NCBI GenBank assembly: GCA_046153945.1 | Contig: JBJXFF010000124.1 | Coordinates: forward strand, 4,544 to 68,543 | Length of the DNA stretch: 64,000 nucleotides | Reading direction: 5' to 3' | From: SXOA01 sp046153945 | GTDB taxonomy: Bacteria > Planctomycetota > Planctomycetia > Pirellulales > Pirellulaceae | In this document: positions 19,761-29,203 of the stretch, one piece after another | Numbering within the stretch: the stretch's first letter is position 1 | How the letters are laid out: each line of letters starts with the position of its first letter | Made by a program: the position numbers and the translations under genes | Notes under the pieces: generated by a model | Seen by the model: only the letters and a program-made list of their open reading frames with translations | Told to the model about the DNA's origin: nothing | Database searches by the model: none

Positions 19761-21896
19761 TTGCCCGAAATCGACCACGAAACCCACGCCGCTTCCAAGA
19801 CCGCTGCGGCATTGCCGCCGGCACCGGCTGGATATGAAATCCTCGGAATCGCCGGGCGCGGTGGCATGGCGCGCGTCTATCGGGCCAGGCATCTCAAGCT
19901 CGGCCGGACCGTGGCGCTCAAAATGCTGCCAAGGGATGCAGAGGAATCCCTCACCGCCCGGTTCATCGAAGAGGCCCGCTCCGCCGCCCGCTTGCAGCAC
20001 CCGCAGGTCGCCGCAATTTTTGAGGTCGGCGATGACGAGCAGCAGCCGTTCTTTGCGATGGAATATGCCAACGGCGGCACGCTCGCACAGCGGCTCGCCG
20101 GTCGTCCCCAGCCGCCGCGCGAGGCGGTGGCGCTGGTCGCGGGACTGGCCCGAGCGGTGCAGCATTGCCACGACCACGGCATCATCCACCGCGATCTGAA
20201 GCCAGCCAACGTCCTGCTGGTGGAAGAGGGAGACAACGTCGCATACAAAATCAGCGACTTTGGCCTGGCGAAGCGGCTGGATGACGACAAGGGGCTTACG
20301 AAGACGGGGGAGATCATGGGAACCCCCGCCTACATGGCGCCCGAGCAGGCCAGCGGCGTCTTCAAGGAAGTCGGTCCCGCGGCAGATGTCTATTCGCTCG
20401 GAGCGATGCTCTACGAATGCCTCACCGGCCGCCCGCCGTTCGACGGTACCGATGCCATGGACATCGTGCTGCAAGTCCTCGCCGACGAACCTCTCCGCCC
20501 GCGCCAACTCCAGCCGACGCTGCCGCGCGACCTGGAAACGATTTGCCTCAAGTGCCTGGAAAAATCTCCTCGCCGCCGCTACGCCACCGCTCTCGATTTG
20601 GCGGAAGACCTGGAAAGGTGGCTTTCCGGTGAACCGATCAAAGCTCGCCCTGCCGGCATTACGGAACGTGTTTGGAAATGGGCCCGGCGGCGGCCATGGC
20701 AAGCGACGGCCCTAGCGGCGGGAGTGCTGCTGCTGATTGGGTCGGTAACGGCGGCGGTGTTGCTGGATGCCCGAGCCAGGCAGACAGCCAAGGCCCGAGA
20801 TGATGCGGAGCAACATGCTCAGAGGTTATTCAACACGCTTGAAAGGTTGAGTTTCAATTTGTCGGGTCGCGTACGCGAGCTTCCTCGAGGGGAAACCTTG
20901 TTTTTAGAGATTCTCGATGAAACAGACAAAATGCTCAGCGAGATGGCTACGTTTAAGCCAAATGACCCGCGAGTCCAAGGATCTCAGGCCGAGTCACGAT
21001 TCCGCCTGGGAGAAATGGAGTCGGACGTGGGTAGACAGGAAAAGGCTCGTGCGGCGTACCAGGAGTCGATTCGCCTGTTCGATATTTTGCTTCGCAAACT
21101 CCCCACCAGCCGTCACTATCGGGCAAGCCGCGGGCAAGCTGTGATGGGACTGGCGATGGTTTCACGCCGCGATGGAAAATCCGTGGAAGCTGCGAAGCTG
21201 GAAGACGAAGCCTTCACCATTGCGGACGAACTTATGGCGGAGCCCGCCGAGAACAGCCGCAATGAGAAGAATGTATTGTCGCTGTTCTCCATGGTGGCAC
21301 GCATCCGGGCGCGAGCGGCCGTGGAGCGGCAGGACCCCAAGATGCAGGAGTATCTGCAAAAAAGTGTCGATGCTCACCGCCGTCTAGCAGCCGCGATCCC
21401 CGATGACTCACAGGCGAGAATTCAAACTCTCTCCGCGGAATTGCTCGCTGCCGCGGTGCAAGTGCTGAATTCTGATTTTGTGGGGGCAGAGAAGACTCTG
21501 CGACAGGCCAAGGAATCGTCTCCACCTCAACCGGGTGAGCTGCAAGCCGTGGTCCGGTTGCGGTCATTAGTGCTCAAAGAGCTCGCTCGTATCTACCACA
21601 AGGGGAGCGACTATACGGCCGCGGAGGCAGAGTACAAAGCCGCCGTGGAGATCTTGCGAAAACTTTCCACAGATTCGCCCGATATCCTCACCATTCGTCT
21701 GGAACTGGCGCGCACGCAAACGGAACTTGCCGATACCTTGCGGCTGGCCGGCAAGGAGGTTGAGAGCCGCGAGGGATTCAAGGAGGCCGAATCGATCGTT
21801 CGCGAGCTACTCGTTCGCGAGCCAGCCAACAAGGACTTTCTTGCGCAACTCGAATACATCGAGAAGCTCAAAGCACAAAACGGAACTCGCCGTTGA
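19761..21896 (+). CDS. Membrane Ser/Thr protein kinase with TPR-like sensor region
   Basis: TTG start at 19761 (no better start upstream of the kinase domain). The eukaryotic-type kinase domain (about residues 25-300) has a glycine loop GRGGMARVY, Lys54 in VALK, HRDLKPAN, SDFGLAK and APEQ. One transmembrane segment follows (ATALAAGVLLLIGSVTAAVLL, about residues 315-335). The rest (about 340-711) is predicted helical repeats similar to TPRs. This is the common planctomycete Ser/Thr kinase layout. Substrates are unknown. It differs from the two kinases at 55-60 kb in lacking the N-terminal zinc ribbon. Confidence 0.9.
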   Translation: MPEIDHETHAASKTAAALPPAPAGYEILGIAGRGGMARVYRARHLKLGRTVALKMLPRDAEESLTARFIEEARSAARLQHPQVAAIFEVGDDEQQPFFAMEYANGGTLAQRLAGRPQPPREAVALVAGLARAVQHCHDHGIIHRDLKPANVLLVEEGDNVAYKISDFGLAKRLDDDKGLTKTGEIMGTPAYMAPEQASGVFKEVGPAADVYSLGAMLYECLTGRPPFDGTDAMDIVLQVLADEPLRPRQLQPTLPRDLETICLKCLEKSPRRRYATALDLAEDLERWLSGEPIKARPAGITERVWKWARRRPWQATALAAGVLLLIGSVTAAVLLDARARQTAKARDDAEQHAQRLFNTLERLSFNLSGRVRELPRGETLFLEILDETDKMLSEMATFKPNDPRVQGSQAESRFRLGEMESDVGRQEKARAAYQESIRLFDILLRKLPTSRHYRASRGQAVMGLAMVSRRDGKSVEAAKLEDEAFTIADELMAEPAENSRNEKNVLSLFSMVARIRARAAVERQDPKMQEYLQKSVDAHRRLAAAIPDDSQARIQTLSAELLAAAVQVLNSDFVGAEKTLRQAKESSPPQPGELQAVVRLRSLVLKELARIYHKGSDYTAAEAEYKAAVEILRKLSTDSPDILTIRLELARTQTELADTLRLAGKEVESREGFKEAESIVRELLVREPANKDFLAQLEYIEKLKAQNGTRR

Positions 21897-21901
21897 GCGG
21901 A

Positions 21902-24900
21902 CTATTGCTTCAAGTGCTTGTCGATAAACTCATACGCTCGCTTGCGGGCCTCTTGCGGAAAGTCGTGGGGCGATTCGGGATAGTGAGCTTGCAAGTTGTC
22001 GCGCTTGCCATGCAGTTCATAGACGGAAGCGGCTGATTGCATTACGTCCTTCACGCCGCTGACGTCGAAGTCGTTGTCTTTGGTGGCAGCGACGGCGAGG
22101 AACGGGCGAGGGGCGAGCGAAGCGATCACTTCCGTGAAGTCGAACGGCATCTTCTGGGCGTCGTTAGCAAACATGTCTTTGATCCGGGGCATATACCTTG
22201 GCCCGGTCCAACTCGGCATGTCGTCCTTGAGGAAGCTGGTGAACCCGCAACTGGAAACGACGACTTTGAGGCGCGGATCAAACGGAGCGGTAAAGAGAGC
22301 ATTATGTCCGCCGAGTGAGTGACCAATGACGCCGATCCGCTCGGCATCGACTTCGGGAAGCGACGTCAGCAGGTCTACGGCCCGCAGATTATCCCAAACG
22401 GCCTTCATCGTGCCGCTCCCGTATTCGGGCTGCTTGAAATCGTAGGGGTGCTCGCCGAACGAGGGATAATCGGGGGAGAGCGTGATGTAGCCGCGCTCGG
22501 ACAGTTCCTGGGCGTAATGCAGATTCGCAGAGCCGGCGAGGCCGGCGGGTTCATCCTTGCCCTGCCCAAAAGTCTGATGCAGGCAAAGCATCGCGGGACT
22601 CTTTTTTTCCTGGGAATCGACAGGAATAAGTAGCCAGGCGGTGACCCGGTCATAGGGATCGCTTTGGAAACTCAGCTTGCGGCGGATGAGCTTGCCGTCG
22701 GTCTTTTCCTCGAGGATTTTCACGTCGAGAGAGACGCGGCAGGACTCGCCGGGAAGTTGCCCCATCACCCGCTGCATGCCGGACAGAACATGCTGACGCC
22801 GCACTTCCCAATCCGCGGTCGTGGCAATCTTGCGACGTTCGCCAAAGCGGTCCAGGTAGTACGTCAGGTCTTGATGCTCTTGGTAAACGGGCGTCGCTGG
22901 ATCTGGCTCAAAGCGGCCAACAGGAAAACCAGCCCCGTAGGAGATGACAAAGACGCCACTCGGCGTCTTATAGCGAACCAGTTCGTCGCGCAGATCGAAG
23001 TCGCTATTTCCTGAGCGGCTTGCCATTTCCGCACTTCCCGGCGTGAGATACTTGCCTGCCTCTTGCAGGACGATCTTTGTGCGGTTCCCCAGGGAATGCC
23101 CGCTGCTAGTGAAGACTTCGCCATCTAGGTCCTTCTTGGCAATGAAGCGGGGCTCCACATTCAGGCCGGCGGCTTGATAGTTGGCGACCAATTCCTGGGC
23201 ATCGGCAAAGGGGCAGGTGGTGTCGTCCACGCCGTGGACCACGACTGTCCGGCAGGTATTGCCTAGTTGCTTCATGAGACCGAGATGCTTTGGATGCCCG
23301 GCGAAGCGAATGTCTTGACCGTCGGGGCTGAGGTAACTCGCGCTGGCGGGATCGCGGCTCCAGCGGGCATCCAGGTCGCTGCCGCCGGGAAGGTGAAAGG
23401 CGATGTCGGCACTTAGTTTCTTCATGCCGCAGAGGTCGACGATGCAAGCAAACGTCCGCGGGGCGAGCTTGCCGGCCATCAGGCTGACATTGCCGCCGCC
23501 GGAACCCCCGGTGGCGTAAATTCGGCCGGCAGCGAAAGGGATTTTCTTGGTCGTCAGGCCATTCTTGACGAACCAGACCGCGCGGAGGGCGTCGAGCGCT
23601 TGCAGATAGCCGCAGTCGTACGGCTCGGGGCCATCGATGGAATCCTTCTTGCCGCTTTGCAGGTAGTTCACACAGAGGGCGACGACATTGAACTTGTCCG
23701 CCAGCGTCTGCGGATCAGCCGTCCCGACGCAGTCCTCGCCACCCCAGTTGTGGAGGCTGAGCATGATGCCGGTCTCGGCTTTCACATTTTCCAGCTGCCC
23801 GCCGGGAAAGTGAACGAGCACTTTCACCTGCCTCGGCCCAGGGCGCTGCGGCCATTCTTGGGCAGGAATGAGGACAGCCCCATTTGCAACCGGCAATTCG
23901 GGCCAGGCGTTCGCCCGGGTCTGACGCTGCTCGGCGATCCAACTGGAAAGGGACTCTTTCCTCGCGACATCGAAAAACCGCACGTCCTTCCCGATGACAA
24001 TTTCCCTCGCCATTGCTCCGTTGTGCTTCTCGGCGGCTTTGGCGGCAACGGGGACTTCCGGCAGCACCGGAACGACATCCCAAGCCCGGCCGGCAAAAGG
24101 GAAGCTCCAGTTGAGCGCCCACTCATAGTGATCAATGAACCGCGCGTCATTTTCAGCCGAAGCATTGATGGGAATCGCCGGCACCACCAGGTCAGGCTTG
24201 AGATCGCGAATCTTCTGACTCCAGGCCCGGATTTCGGCCAGCGTCTTCCCTTCGGTCGGCCAGGAAGTGACCTGAATTTCCCCCTTGGGAAAATGCTCCC
24301 GCAGTGCCGCAGCCATCTTTTCGTCATACGGCGGCATGGCAACAAGGTGAACGGGCAAGCCGGCTTCCAGTTTCTCGAACGTGTGGTGAAGGGCGTTCGC
24401 GGGTGGCGGAACATGATCGAGCGTGACGTGCTTTCCTGTCAGCGTTTGACTGACGACTTCCGCCATCGTGCGATGGCCGTTCATGTTGGGGTGGATTTCG
24501 TCACTCATGCCGAGCATCCAGCTCAGCAAATCCCGCTCTTTGAATGCAGTAGTCTCGGCAAAGCAATCGGCAAGCGGCAGGTTCTGCTCTTTGGCCAGCT
24601 TCCTCACCCGTTCGGAAAGCTCCGCCAGTTTTGCGATCGGCCGGCCACCATTTTCATAAACGGTATTCGGGGTGCAAAGAATAACCGCGGCTCCGGCGGC
24701 GTGGGAGCGGCGGATGATGGTGGTGAGATTCGCGACAAAGTCATCCAGCGGCAGCCGGGTGACGTCGTTCATGCCGAACATGACGACCACCAGGTGCGGC
24801 CGCTTTTCAATCACGTCCTTCTCCATCCGCGCGAGGCCGTTGACCGTAGTGTGGCCGCTGATGCCGGCGTTGATCATTTCCAAGCGGGCCTGCGGATAGA

Positions 24901-25123
24901 CCCTTTGAATGGCTAGCCCCAACATGTCGCACCAGGCCCGCTCGCCGCCTGTATGGTAATAGGCTCCGGTGATGCTATCCCCAAAGCAAACAATCTTCGT
25001 GGATTCCCCCGCCGCCAGCCGTTTGACGACAGACTCCACCGCCGGCGGCTTCTCCTCCGCGGTGGCAACAGCGACAAATCCAACGAGTGTGGCAATTAGA
25101 GGCACGGCATATTTCCATCGCAT
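21902..25123 (-). CDS. Secreted multi-domain hydrolase: SGNH esterase plus two alpha/beta-hydrolase regions
   Basis: 1073 residues with signal peptide MRWKYAVPLIATLVGFVAVATA. Region 1 (about 40-230) is an SGNH/GDSL hydrolase: FGDS with Ser50, GMNDV and DEIHPN. Region 2 (about 430-700) is an alpha/beta-hydrolase with ATGGSGGGN (Ser541) and GHSLGNR nearby. Region 3 (about 720-1073) has GHSLGG (Ser936) and resembles dienelactone hydrolase/acetyl-xylan esterase proteins. A poorly recognisable segment lies between regions 1 and 2 (about 240-430). Such enzymes deacylate polysaccharides; which bonds this one cuts is unknown. It converges with the kinase gene, ending six bases past its stop. Confidence 0.85.
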   Translation of the reverse strand: MRWKYAVPLIATLVGFVAVATAEEKPPAVESVVKRLAAGESTKIVCFGDSITGAYYHTGGERAWCDMLGLAIQRVYPQARLEMINAGISGHTTVNGLARMEKDVIEKRPHLVVVMFGMNDVTRLPLDDFVANLTTIIRRSHAAGAAVILCTPNTVYENGGRPIAKLAELSERVRKLAKEQNLPLADCFAETTAFKERDLLSWMLGMSDEIHPNMNGHRTMAEVVSQTLTGKHVTLDHVPPPANALHHTFEKLEAGLPVHLVAMPPYDEKMAAALREHFPKGEIQVTSWPTEGKTLAEIRAWSQKIRDLKPDLVVPAIPINASAENDARFIDHYEWALNWSFPFAGRAWDVVPVLPEVPVAAKAAEKHNGAMAREIVIGKDVRFFDVARKESLSSWIAEQRQTRANAWPELPVANGAVLIPAQEWPQRPGPRQVKVLVHFPGGQLENVKAETGIMLSLHNWGGEDCVGTADPQTLADKFNVVALCVNYLQSGKKDSIDGPEPYDCGYLQALDALRAVWFVKNGLTTKKIPFAAGRIYATGGSGGGNVSLMAGKLAPRTFACIVDLCGMKKLSADIAFHLPGGSDLDARWSRDPASASYLSPDGQDIRFAGHPKHLGLMKQLGNTCRTVVVHGVDDTTCPFADAQELVANYQAAGLNVEPRFIAKKDLDGEVFTSSGHSLGNRTKIVLQEAGKYLTPGSAEMASRSGNSDFDLRDELVRYKTPSGVFVISYGAGFPVGRFEPDPATPVYQEHQDLTYYLDRFGERRKIATTADWEVRRQHVLSGMQRVMGQLPGESCRVSLDVKILEEKTDGKLIRRKLSFQSDPYDRVTAWLLIPVDSQEKKSPAMLCLHQTFGQGKDEPAGLAGSANLHYAQELSERGYITLSPDYPSFGEHPYDFKQPEYGSGTMKAVWDNLRAVDLLTSLPEVDAERIGVIGHSLGGHNALFTAPFDPRLKVVVSSCGFTSFLKDDMPSWTGPRYMPRIKDMFANDAQKMPFDFTEVIASLAPRPFLAVAATKDNDFDVSGVKDVMQSAASVYELHGKRDNLQAHYPESPHDFPQEARKRAYEFIDKHLKQ

Positions 25124-25237
25124 AACAAATTCCTTGCGGGAGTTCCGCTAATCTTCAATCACCTAGGAGCTCGCCACAAAGTGGCGGCTTGCCATTCTTG
25201 ACGATTCCCCTTCCAGGTTGCAAGCTATTTTGTACCG

Positions 25238-25279
25238 CATCTGCTGACTCCTGACCTCTGTCCCCTGACTCCTGCCCCC
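25238..25279. repeat. TGACTCCTGACCTCTG-type repeat
   Basis: CTGACTCCTGACCTCTG followed by CCCTGACTCCTG lies directly before the GTG of the response regulator, where a ribosome site would be expected. The same motif occurs in frame in the gene at 12516-13463 (about 12930-12968). Confidence 0.55.
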
Positions 25280-26011
25280 GTGTCCTCCGCCAAACACATC
25301 CTGGTTGTCGAAGACGAGCGCCATCTGGCCATCGGCATCAAGTTCAACTTGGAGGCGGAAGGATACCGCGTCACTACCGTGGCGGACGGCCCCTCCGCCC
25401 TCAAACTGTTTGAGGGGGCCGACTCCGATGTGGACCTGGTCATCCTCGACCTGATGCTGCCGGGAATGAGCGGCTACACCGTCTGCGAATCGCTGCGGAG
25501 CGCGGGGTGCGACGTGCCGGTCCTGATGCTCAGCGCCCGGACGCTGCCGGAGGACCGGACCCGCGGCTTTGACCTGGGGGCCAACCAGTATCTCTCCAAG
25601 CCCTTCGACCTGGACGAACTCCTCAGCCGGGTGAAGAACCTGCTGACCCATCATCATCGCCGGCACCAGGTGCCGCGCGAGATGCCGAGCCAGATTTCCA
25701 CATTCGAATTCGCCGACGCCAAGATCAACTTTGCCCAGTACGAACTGGCCGTCGCCGGCAAACCGGTGCAACTGACGAAGCGGGAATGGGAGCTGCTCGA
25801 ATACTTCGTCGTCAACGAAGGGCGGCTGATTCCGCGGCAGGAGATTCTGGAAAACGTCTGGCAGATGCCGGGCCATATCCAGACCCGCGCCCCGGACCAG
25901 TTCATCCTCCGCCTCCGCAAGGTCTTCGAAGCCGACTCCGCCAACCCACGGCACTTCCTGACCATTCGGGATATGGGATACCGGTTCGTGAGCAAGGGTG
26001 AAGGGGCTTAG
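25280..26011 (+). CDS. OmpR/PhoB-type response regulator
   Basis: GTG start at 25280. The receiver domain (about residues 5-120) has the acidic pair Glu11/Asp12, phospho-acceptor Asp57 (LVILDLMLPG) and the KPF motif. A winged-helix DNA-binding domain follows (LTKREWELLEYFVVNEGRLIPRQEILENVW and RDMGYRF). Such proteins are phosphorylated by a histidine kinase and bind promoter DNA. No kinase gene is adjacent; the nearest is the hybrid kinase at 29204-31600. The repeat in front of the start leaves no evident Shine-Dalgarno sequence. Confidence 0.92.
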   Translation: MSSAKHILVVEDERHLAIGIKFNLEAEGYRVTTVADGPSALKLFEGADSDVDLVILDLMLPGMSGYTVCESLRSAGCDVPVLMLSARTLPEDRTRGFDLGANQYLSKPFDLDELLSRVKNLLTHHHRRHQVPREMPSQISTFEFADAKINFAQYELAVAGKPVQLTKREWELLEYFVVNEGRLIPRQEILENVWQMPGHIQTRAPDQFILRLRKVFEADSANPRHFLTIRDMGYRFVSKGEGA

Positions 26012-26192
26012 AAAAGAGCAAAGAAATCCCCGGCACAACCGGTGCGCAAAAAAAGGGCTCCGCATCCCGTATAATGGCATCCAGCAGGCTACGGGTGAGC
26101 TACTGGGTGTTTTTTTGCTTGCTTGAGCGTTCGGGCATACGGATGATGACCGGCAAACCGATTTTGTCAAATCAAGATTTGAGAGCGGTCCT

Positions 26193-26438
26193 GTGAATCC
26201 TCAAGAGCTAAGTCAGGAATGCCGCGAGTTGCTGCTGTACGTCGGCGATGTCTCGGTTGGACAGGAAGGGGCGGATATATGGGGGAAGGAAATAGCATTT
26301 GCCAAAGAACTTGAGGCTAAGGGTCTAGTGAAGTATCGCGCTGGTTCACAGCGGTGGAGCACTCCAGCTTCATATGCAGTGCTCACACCGGCTGGGCGTA
26401 GGCTTGCCAAGGAGATTCGCAATGCTGAGCGGAAATGA
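26193..26438 (+). CDS. Small hypothetical protein
   Basis: GTG start at 26193, 81 residues. The sequence MNPQELSQECRELLLYVGDV...YAVLTPAGRRLAKEIRNAERK looks like a small winged-helix-type fold (helix, helix, strand turn) but no family was recognised. The codon use is less GC-rich than its neighbours. A TATAAT occurs upstream at 26070-26075 without a clear -35. It ends 30 bases before a strong bidirectional hairpin. Confidence 0.5.
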   Translation: MNPQELSQECRELLLYVGDVSVGQEGADIWGKEIAFAKELEAKGLVKYRAGSQRWSTPASYAVLTPAGRRLAKEIRNAERK

Positions 26439-26468
26439 GGAGATTTCAAACTGACGCACTATCAAAAA

Positions 26469-26502
26469 AAGCGGCGACCGAATTCACTGTCGGTCGCCGC
26501 TT
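26469..26502 (-). terminator. Rho-independent terminator (bidirectional)
   Basis: GCGGCGACCG (26471-26480) pairs perfectly with CGGTCGCCGC (26491-26500), extended by AA/TT. On the minus strand it is followed by a run of seven T, ending the transcript of the gene at 26550-28211. On the plus strand the T-run is weak. Confidence 0.85.
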
Positions 26503-26549
26503 AAATTTTGTCTGCTTGGGTCAGGCAATGCCCGACCTGCACAGTTTGC

Positions 26550-28211
26550 TTACAGTCCGGGGGGGAGCAGCCCCTGGGCCTTCTGCACTCCGGCGCCAAT
26601 CAGTTGCAGCACTCCTTCTTCCACTTGAATCCGCATGCTGCTGCCGTTCTTGATCGGCTGAGCAATCACGTTGATCTTGTCTTTGGTGCTTTTTTCCAGA
26701 ACCTTTATGAGCTCGGGAACGATGTCGTTGTTGGGGTCCACGCTGGCTGCAAACTTGAGAATCGGCAGCAGGGCCACGTTGAGTTGCATCGCCGGCACGG
26801 ACTTGGAGCCGTCTTGAGCCGACTTGTCGATGACCTGCTTGAGGAGCGATTCCGCATTCTTACCGAACGCGATGTAGACGGCCTTCGGGCCGGTTCCCAG
26901 GACGATATTAACCTTGTCACCCAGGATGTCGCGGGCTTCTTTCTCGCTATCCGGAATGGGGGCGGTGATGCTGTGGAAAGTGATGCCGCCGTGGGAGCCG
27001 GAATTGAGCTTCACGGTCGGGAAGTCGGGCTCGTTCTTGGCGAGCTCAATCAGTCGCTTGAACGAATCTTCAATCGCTTTGCCGTCAGCCACCAGTCCGC
27101 CAGCCGCGAAGTCGACAGTCTTGGCATCGAGTTGCAGAACCGCGCCGCCGTCAATCTTGCCCCCTTCCACCGTCTTGGTGAAGGCGTCGAGCAGCGAGCC
27201 GAGAACTTCCTTGGCGGCACCACGCTTGGCGGCGTCGAGATTCGGGTCGTTGTCGATTTCCTTCATGGCGTTCGCGCGCAAGCCATTGAGGAGCGTAACC
27301 GTCTGGGCAATATCTTCCTTGAGCATCGACTGCGAAAGGTTCAGCGTGACCGCCGCATTGGGAATCAGAAAGCCGGCGAAGGCCGACTTGGTGTCGGCCA
27401 GCATGGCATATTGCTTGGCCAGGTTGGTCCCTTCGCGGGCGGTGACGTTCACATCCAGGTAGGTTCGCTTGCCGGGACCGTCAATCGCAAAACCCAGCAT
27501 GATTTCGTCCAGTTCATCAACCATCTTGACGAGGGCTTCGAGCTGGTTCCGCTGCATTTTTTCCATCAGTTCGGCATTCTCGCCACCGGCGGGATTGTTC
27601 TGTAGCTGCCGTTCAAAACCTTCCTTGATGGTGTCGACGGCGACTTTCTTCAACTCCGCGGGAACATTGGCGACGCTGGCCTTGATGGCGAGTGTGTATT
27701 CCTTGGGGAGAGCGCCGAGCAGGGCGGCGGGATCAGCCGGCAAGTCGGCGAGGTTTTCCTTGGCATTGGAAAGGAAGGCCCAACCTGTCTTTTCCTTGAT
27801 ATAGACGGACTGACCTTGAGCGGAGACTTCTTGAACGCCGTCGCCGGCATCCTTGGGCTCGCCGAGTTGTTCCTTGAAGGTGGCCAGAATGGTCTTGAGG
27901 TCGGTGACCGGCACAAATACGACCGGCACAAAATCGCCGCCGCCAACCTTGGGCGAGACGTACATGCCAATCGGCTTCTTCTTATCGATGCCGTTGGTGA
28001 AGGCGTTGCCAAAGAGGAGCGCCGTCCGACCGGCATCTTCCGCCCCGGCGGCCTTGGTGATGTAGGCGACGTCGGCGAGCGTGTCTTCCACGCTGGAGAT
28101 CGAAACCACCAGCACGGGCTTGGCGTTCTGGGCAAGCAGTTGGCCAAGCGGCGCGACCAAAAACGCGGCTGCCGCGGCCATGGCAAACATGGACTTGGGT
28201 AACAATTTCAC
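26550..28211 (-). CDS. Hypothetical secreted protein
   Basis: GTG start at 28211 with AGGAGA seven bases upstream, chosen over an ATG at 28322 that lacks a ribosome site. The leader VKLLPKSMFAMAAAAAFLVAPLGQLLAQ is a signal peptide. The remaining roughly 525 residues are alternating helices and strands with no recognised domain; LADLPADPAALLGALPKEYTLAIKA and similar stretches resemble a planctomycete-specific exported family. No catalytic motif is visible. Single-gene unit ending at the terminator at 26469-26502. Confidence 0.75.
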   Translation of the reverse strand: MKLLPKSMFAMAAAAAFLVAPLGQLLAQNAKPVLVVSISSVEDTLADVAYITKAAGAEDAGRTALLFGNAFTNGIDKKKPIGMYVSPKVGGGDFVPVVFVPVTDLKTILATFKEQLGEPKDAGDGVQEVSAQGQSVYIKEKTGWAFLSNAKENLADLPADPAALLGALPKEYTLAIKASVANVPAELKKVAVDTIKEGFERQLQNNPAGGENAELMEKMQRNQLEALVKMVDELDEIMLGFAIDGPGKRTYLDVNVTAREGTNLAKQYAMLADTKSAFAGFLIPNAAVTLNLSQSMLKEDIAQTVTLLNGLRANAMKEIDNDPNLDAAKRGAAKEVLGSLLDAFTKTVEGGKIDGGAVLQLDAKTVDFAAGGLVADGKAIEDSFKRLIELAKNEPDFPTVKLNSGSHGGITFHSITAPIPDSEKEARDILGDKVNIVLGTGPKAVYIAFGKNAESLLKQVIDKSAQDGSKSVPAMQLNVALLPILKFAASVDPNNDIVPELIKVLEKSTKDKINVIAQPIKNGSSMRIQVEEGVLQLIGAGVQKAQGLLPPGL

Positions 28212-28518
28212 GATTGAATCTCCTGTGGCGCGGAGCGCCGGTCTGAAAATAGAGTTTCCCGGGTGGGACGAGTTTCGATAAAACGACAAAGAGAGCGCAG
28301 AGCATCCCGCTCGACAGAACAATACCCCGACTGGGTGCAGCCGGTTTTAAGCGGTTCCCAAGGAAAAAGAAAGAGGGCGGGGGGGAAGTTCAGAGTGCAA
28401 AGTGCAGAGCGTAGAGTGGGGGAAAGTGCTTTACGCTTTGGTCTCAATTCTTGCGACGCAAGGTGCTGCTGCAAAAGAGTTTGCGCGATTGTCACGCGTC
28501 TACCAGCCGAGCCGATTT

Positions 28519-28740
28519 CTACCGCTCGCGGAAGATAATTCGGCCTTTGGTCAGGTCGTAGGGAGAAAGCTCGACTTTGACTTTATCCCCTGGGACGATA
28601 CGGATGAAGTTCTTTCGCATCTTCCCCGCGACGTGGGCCATCACTTCGGACCCCGTTTCGAGCTGCACACGGAACCGCGTATTGGCCAGCGCCTGGGTGA
28701 CGGTCCCTTCGACTTCAAAGGCATCTTCTTTCTTTCCCAT
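28519..28740 (-). CDS. infA: Translation initiation factor IF-1
   Basis: 73 residues from ATG 28740 (the frame extends to 28773, but MGKKEDAFEVEGTV is the usual start). The S1/OB-fold is complete: VEGTVTQALANTRFRVQLETGSEVMAHVAGKMRKNFIRIVPGDKVKVELSPYDLTKGRIIFR. IF-1 binds the 30S A site and helps initiation. It is encoded alone here, away from ribosomal protein genes. Confidence 0.97.
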   Translation of the reverse strand: MGKKEDAFEVEGTVTQALANTRFRVQLETGSEVMAHVAGKMRKNFIRIVPGDKVKVELSPYDLTKGRIIFRER

Positions 28741-29203
28741 GAACCGCTCGCTATCACCAGAGACGTTAGCCAACTCGACAACGCACCAGTCTCTAGTGTA
28801 GGGATTCCTGGCCGCCTGGAAAGAGGGCGAGGCCCAGAGGTATCCAATGTTTTACGCTGCGCCCGATCCTGACACTGCGGGTTAGCATAGTCGGTCCCAT
28901 TGCACCTTGAATGAATGAGTTGCCGTGCGAAATTGCCCCTTGTTGTTCCCTTTGTCGGCCAACCAGACTATGATCAATCTCCTCGAAAGCGTGCGAACCG
29001 CTTTTCTTCGGATGACTAAATAAAGGGCAAGCTGGCTCAGCCAGTGGGCCCATTACAGAGTAAGCCGACGTGGTGAAATTCCCCTGGGAATTCCGCCTCG
29101 TCGGCTTTTTTTATGCGCAGGGAGGACGCTTCCGGTCCCGTGACGGCCGAAGAGGCCAGTGAAGCCGCGCCGGTCGTTGCCAGACTCAGAAAGAAAGTGT
29201 GCC
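28741..29203. other. Divergent intergenic region upstream of infA and the hybrid kinase
   Basis: 463 bases without a gene. The right half contains a structured stretch: a CTGGC-TCA-GCCAG hairpin (about 29028-29044) followed by a long hairpin with a T-run (29062-29113). Confidence 0.5.
29062..29113 (+). terminator. Long hairpin with T-run
   Basis: AAGCCGACG pairs with CGTCGGCTT, with a second imperfect inner stem around a CCTG loop, followed by seven T. It looks like a plus-strand transcription terminator, although no gene ends just upstream. It may end a small RNA. Confidence 0.6.

Noticed and set aside
29010..29113. GEMM-type cyclic-di-GMP riboswitch
   Set aside because: AGGGCAAG is suggestive, but the GNRA tetraloop-receptor pattern and GACGCAAAGCC-like block are not convincingly present. 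Kept only as a structured-RNA candidate.
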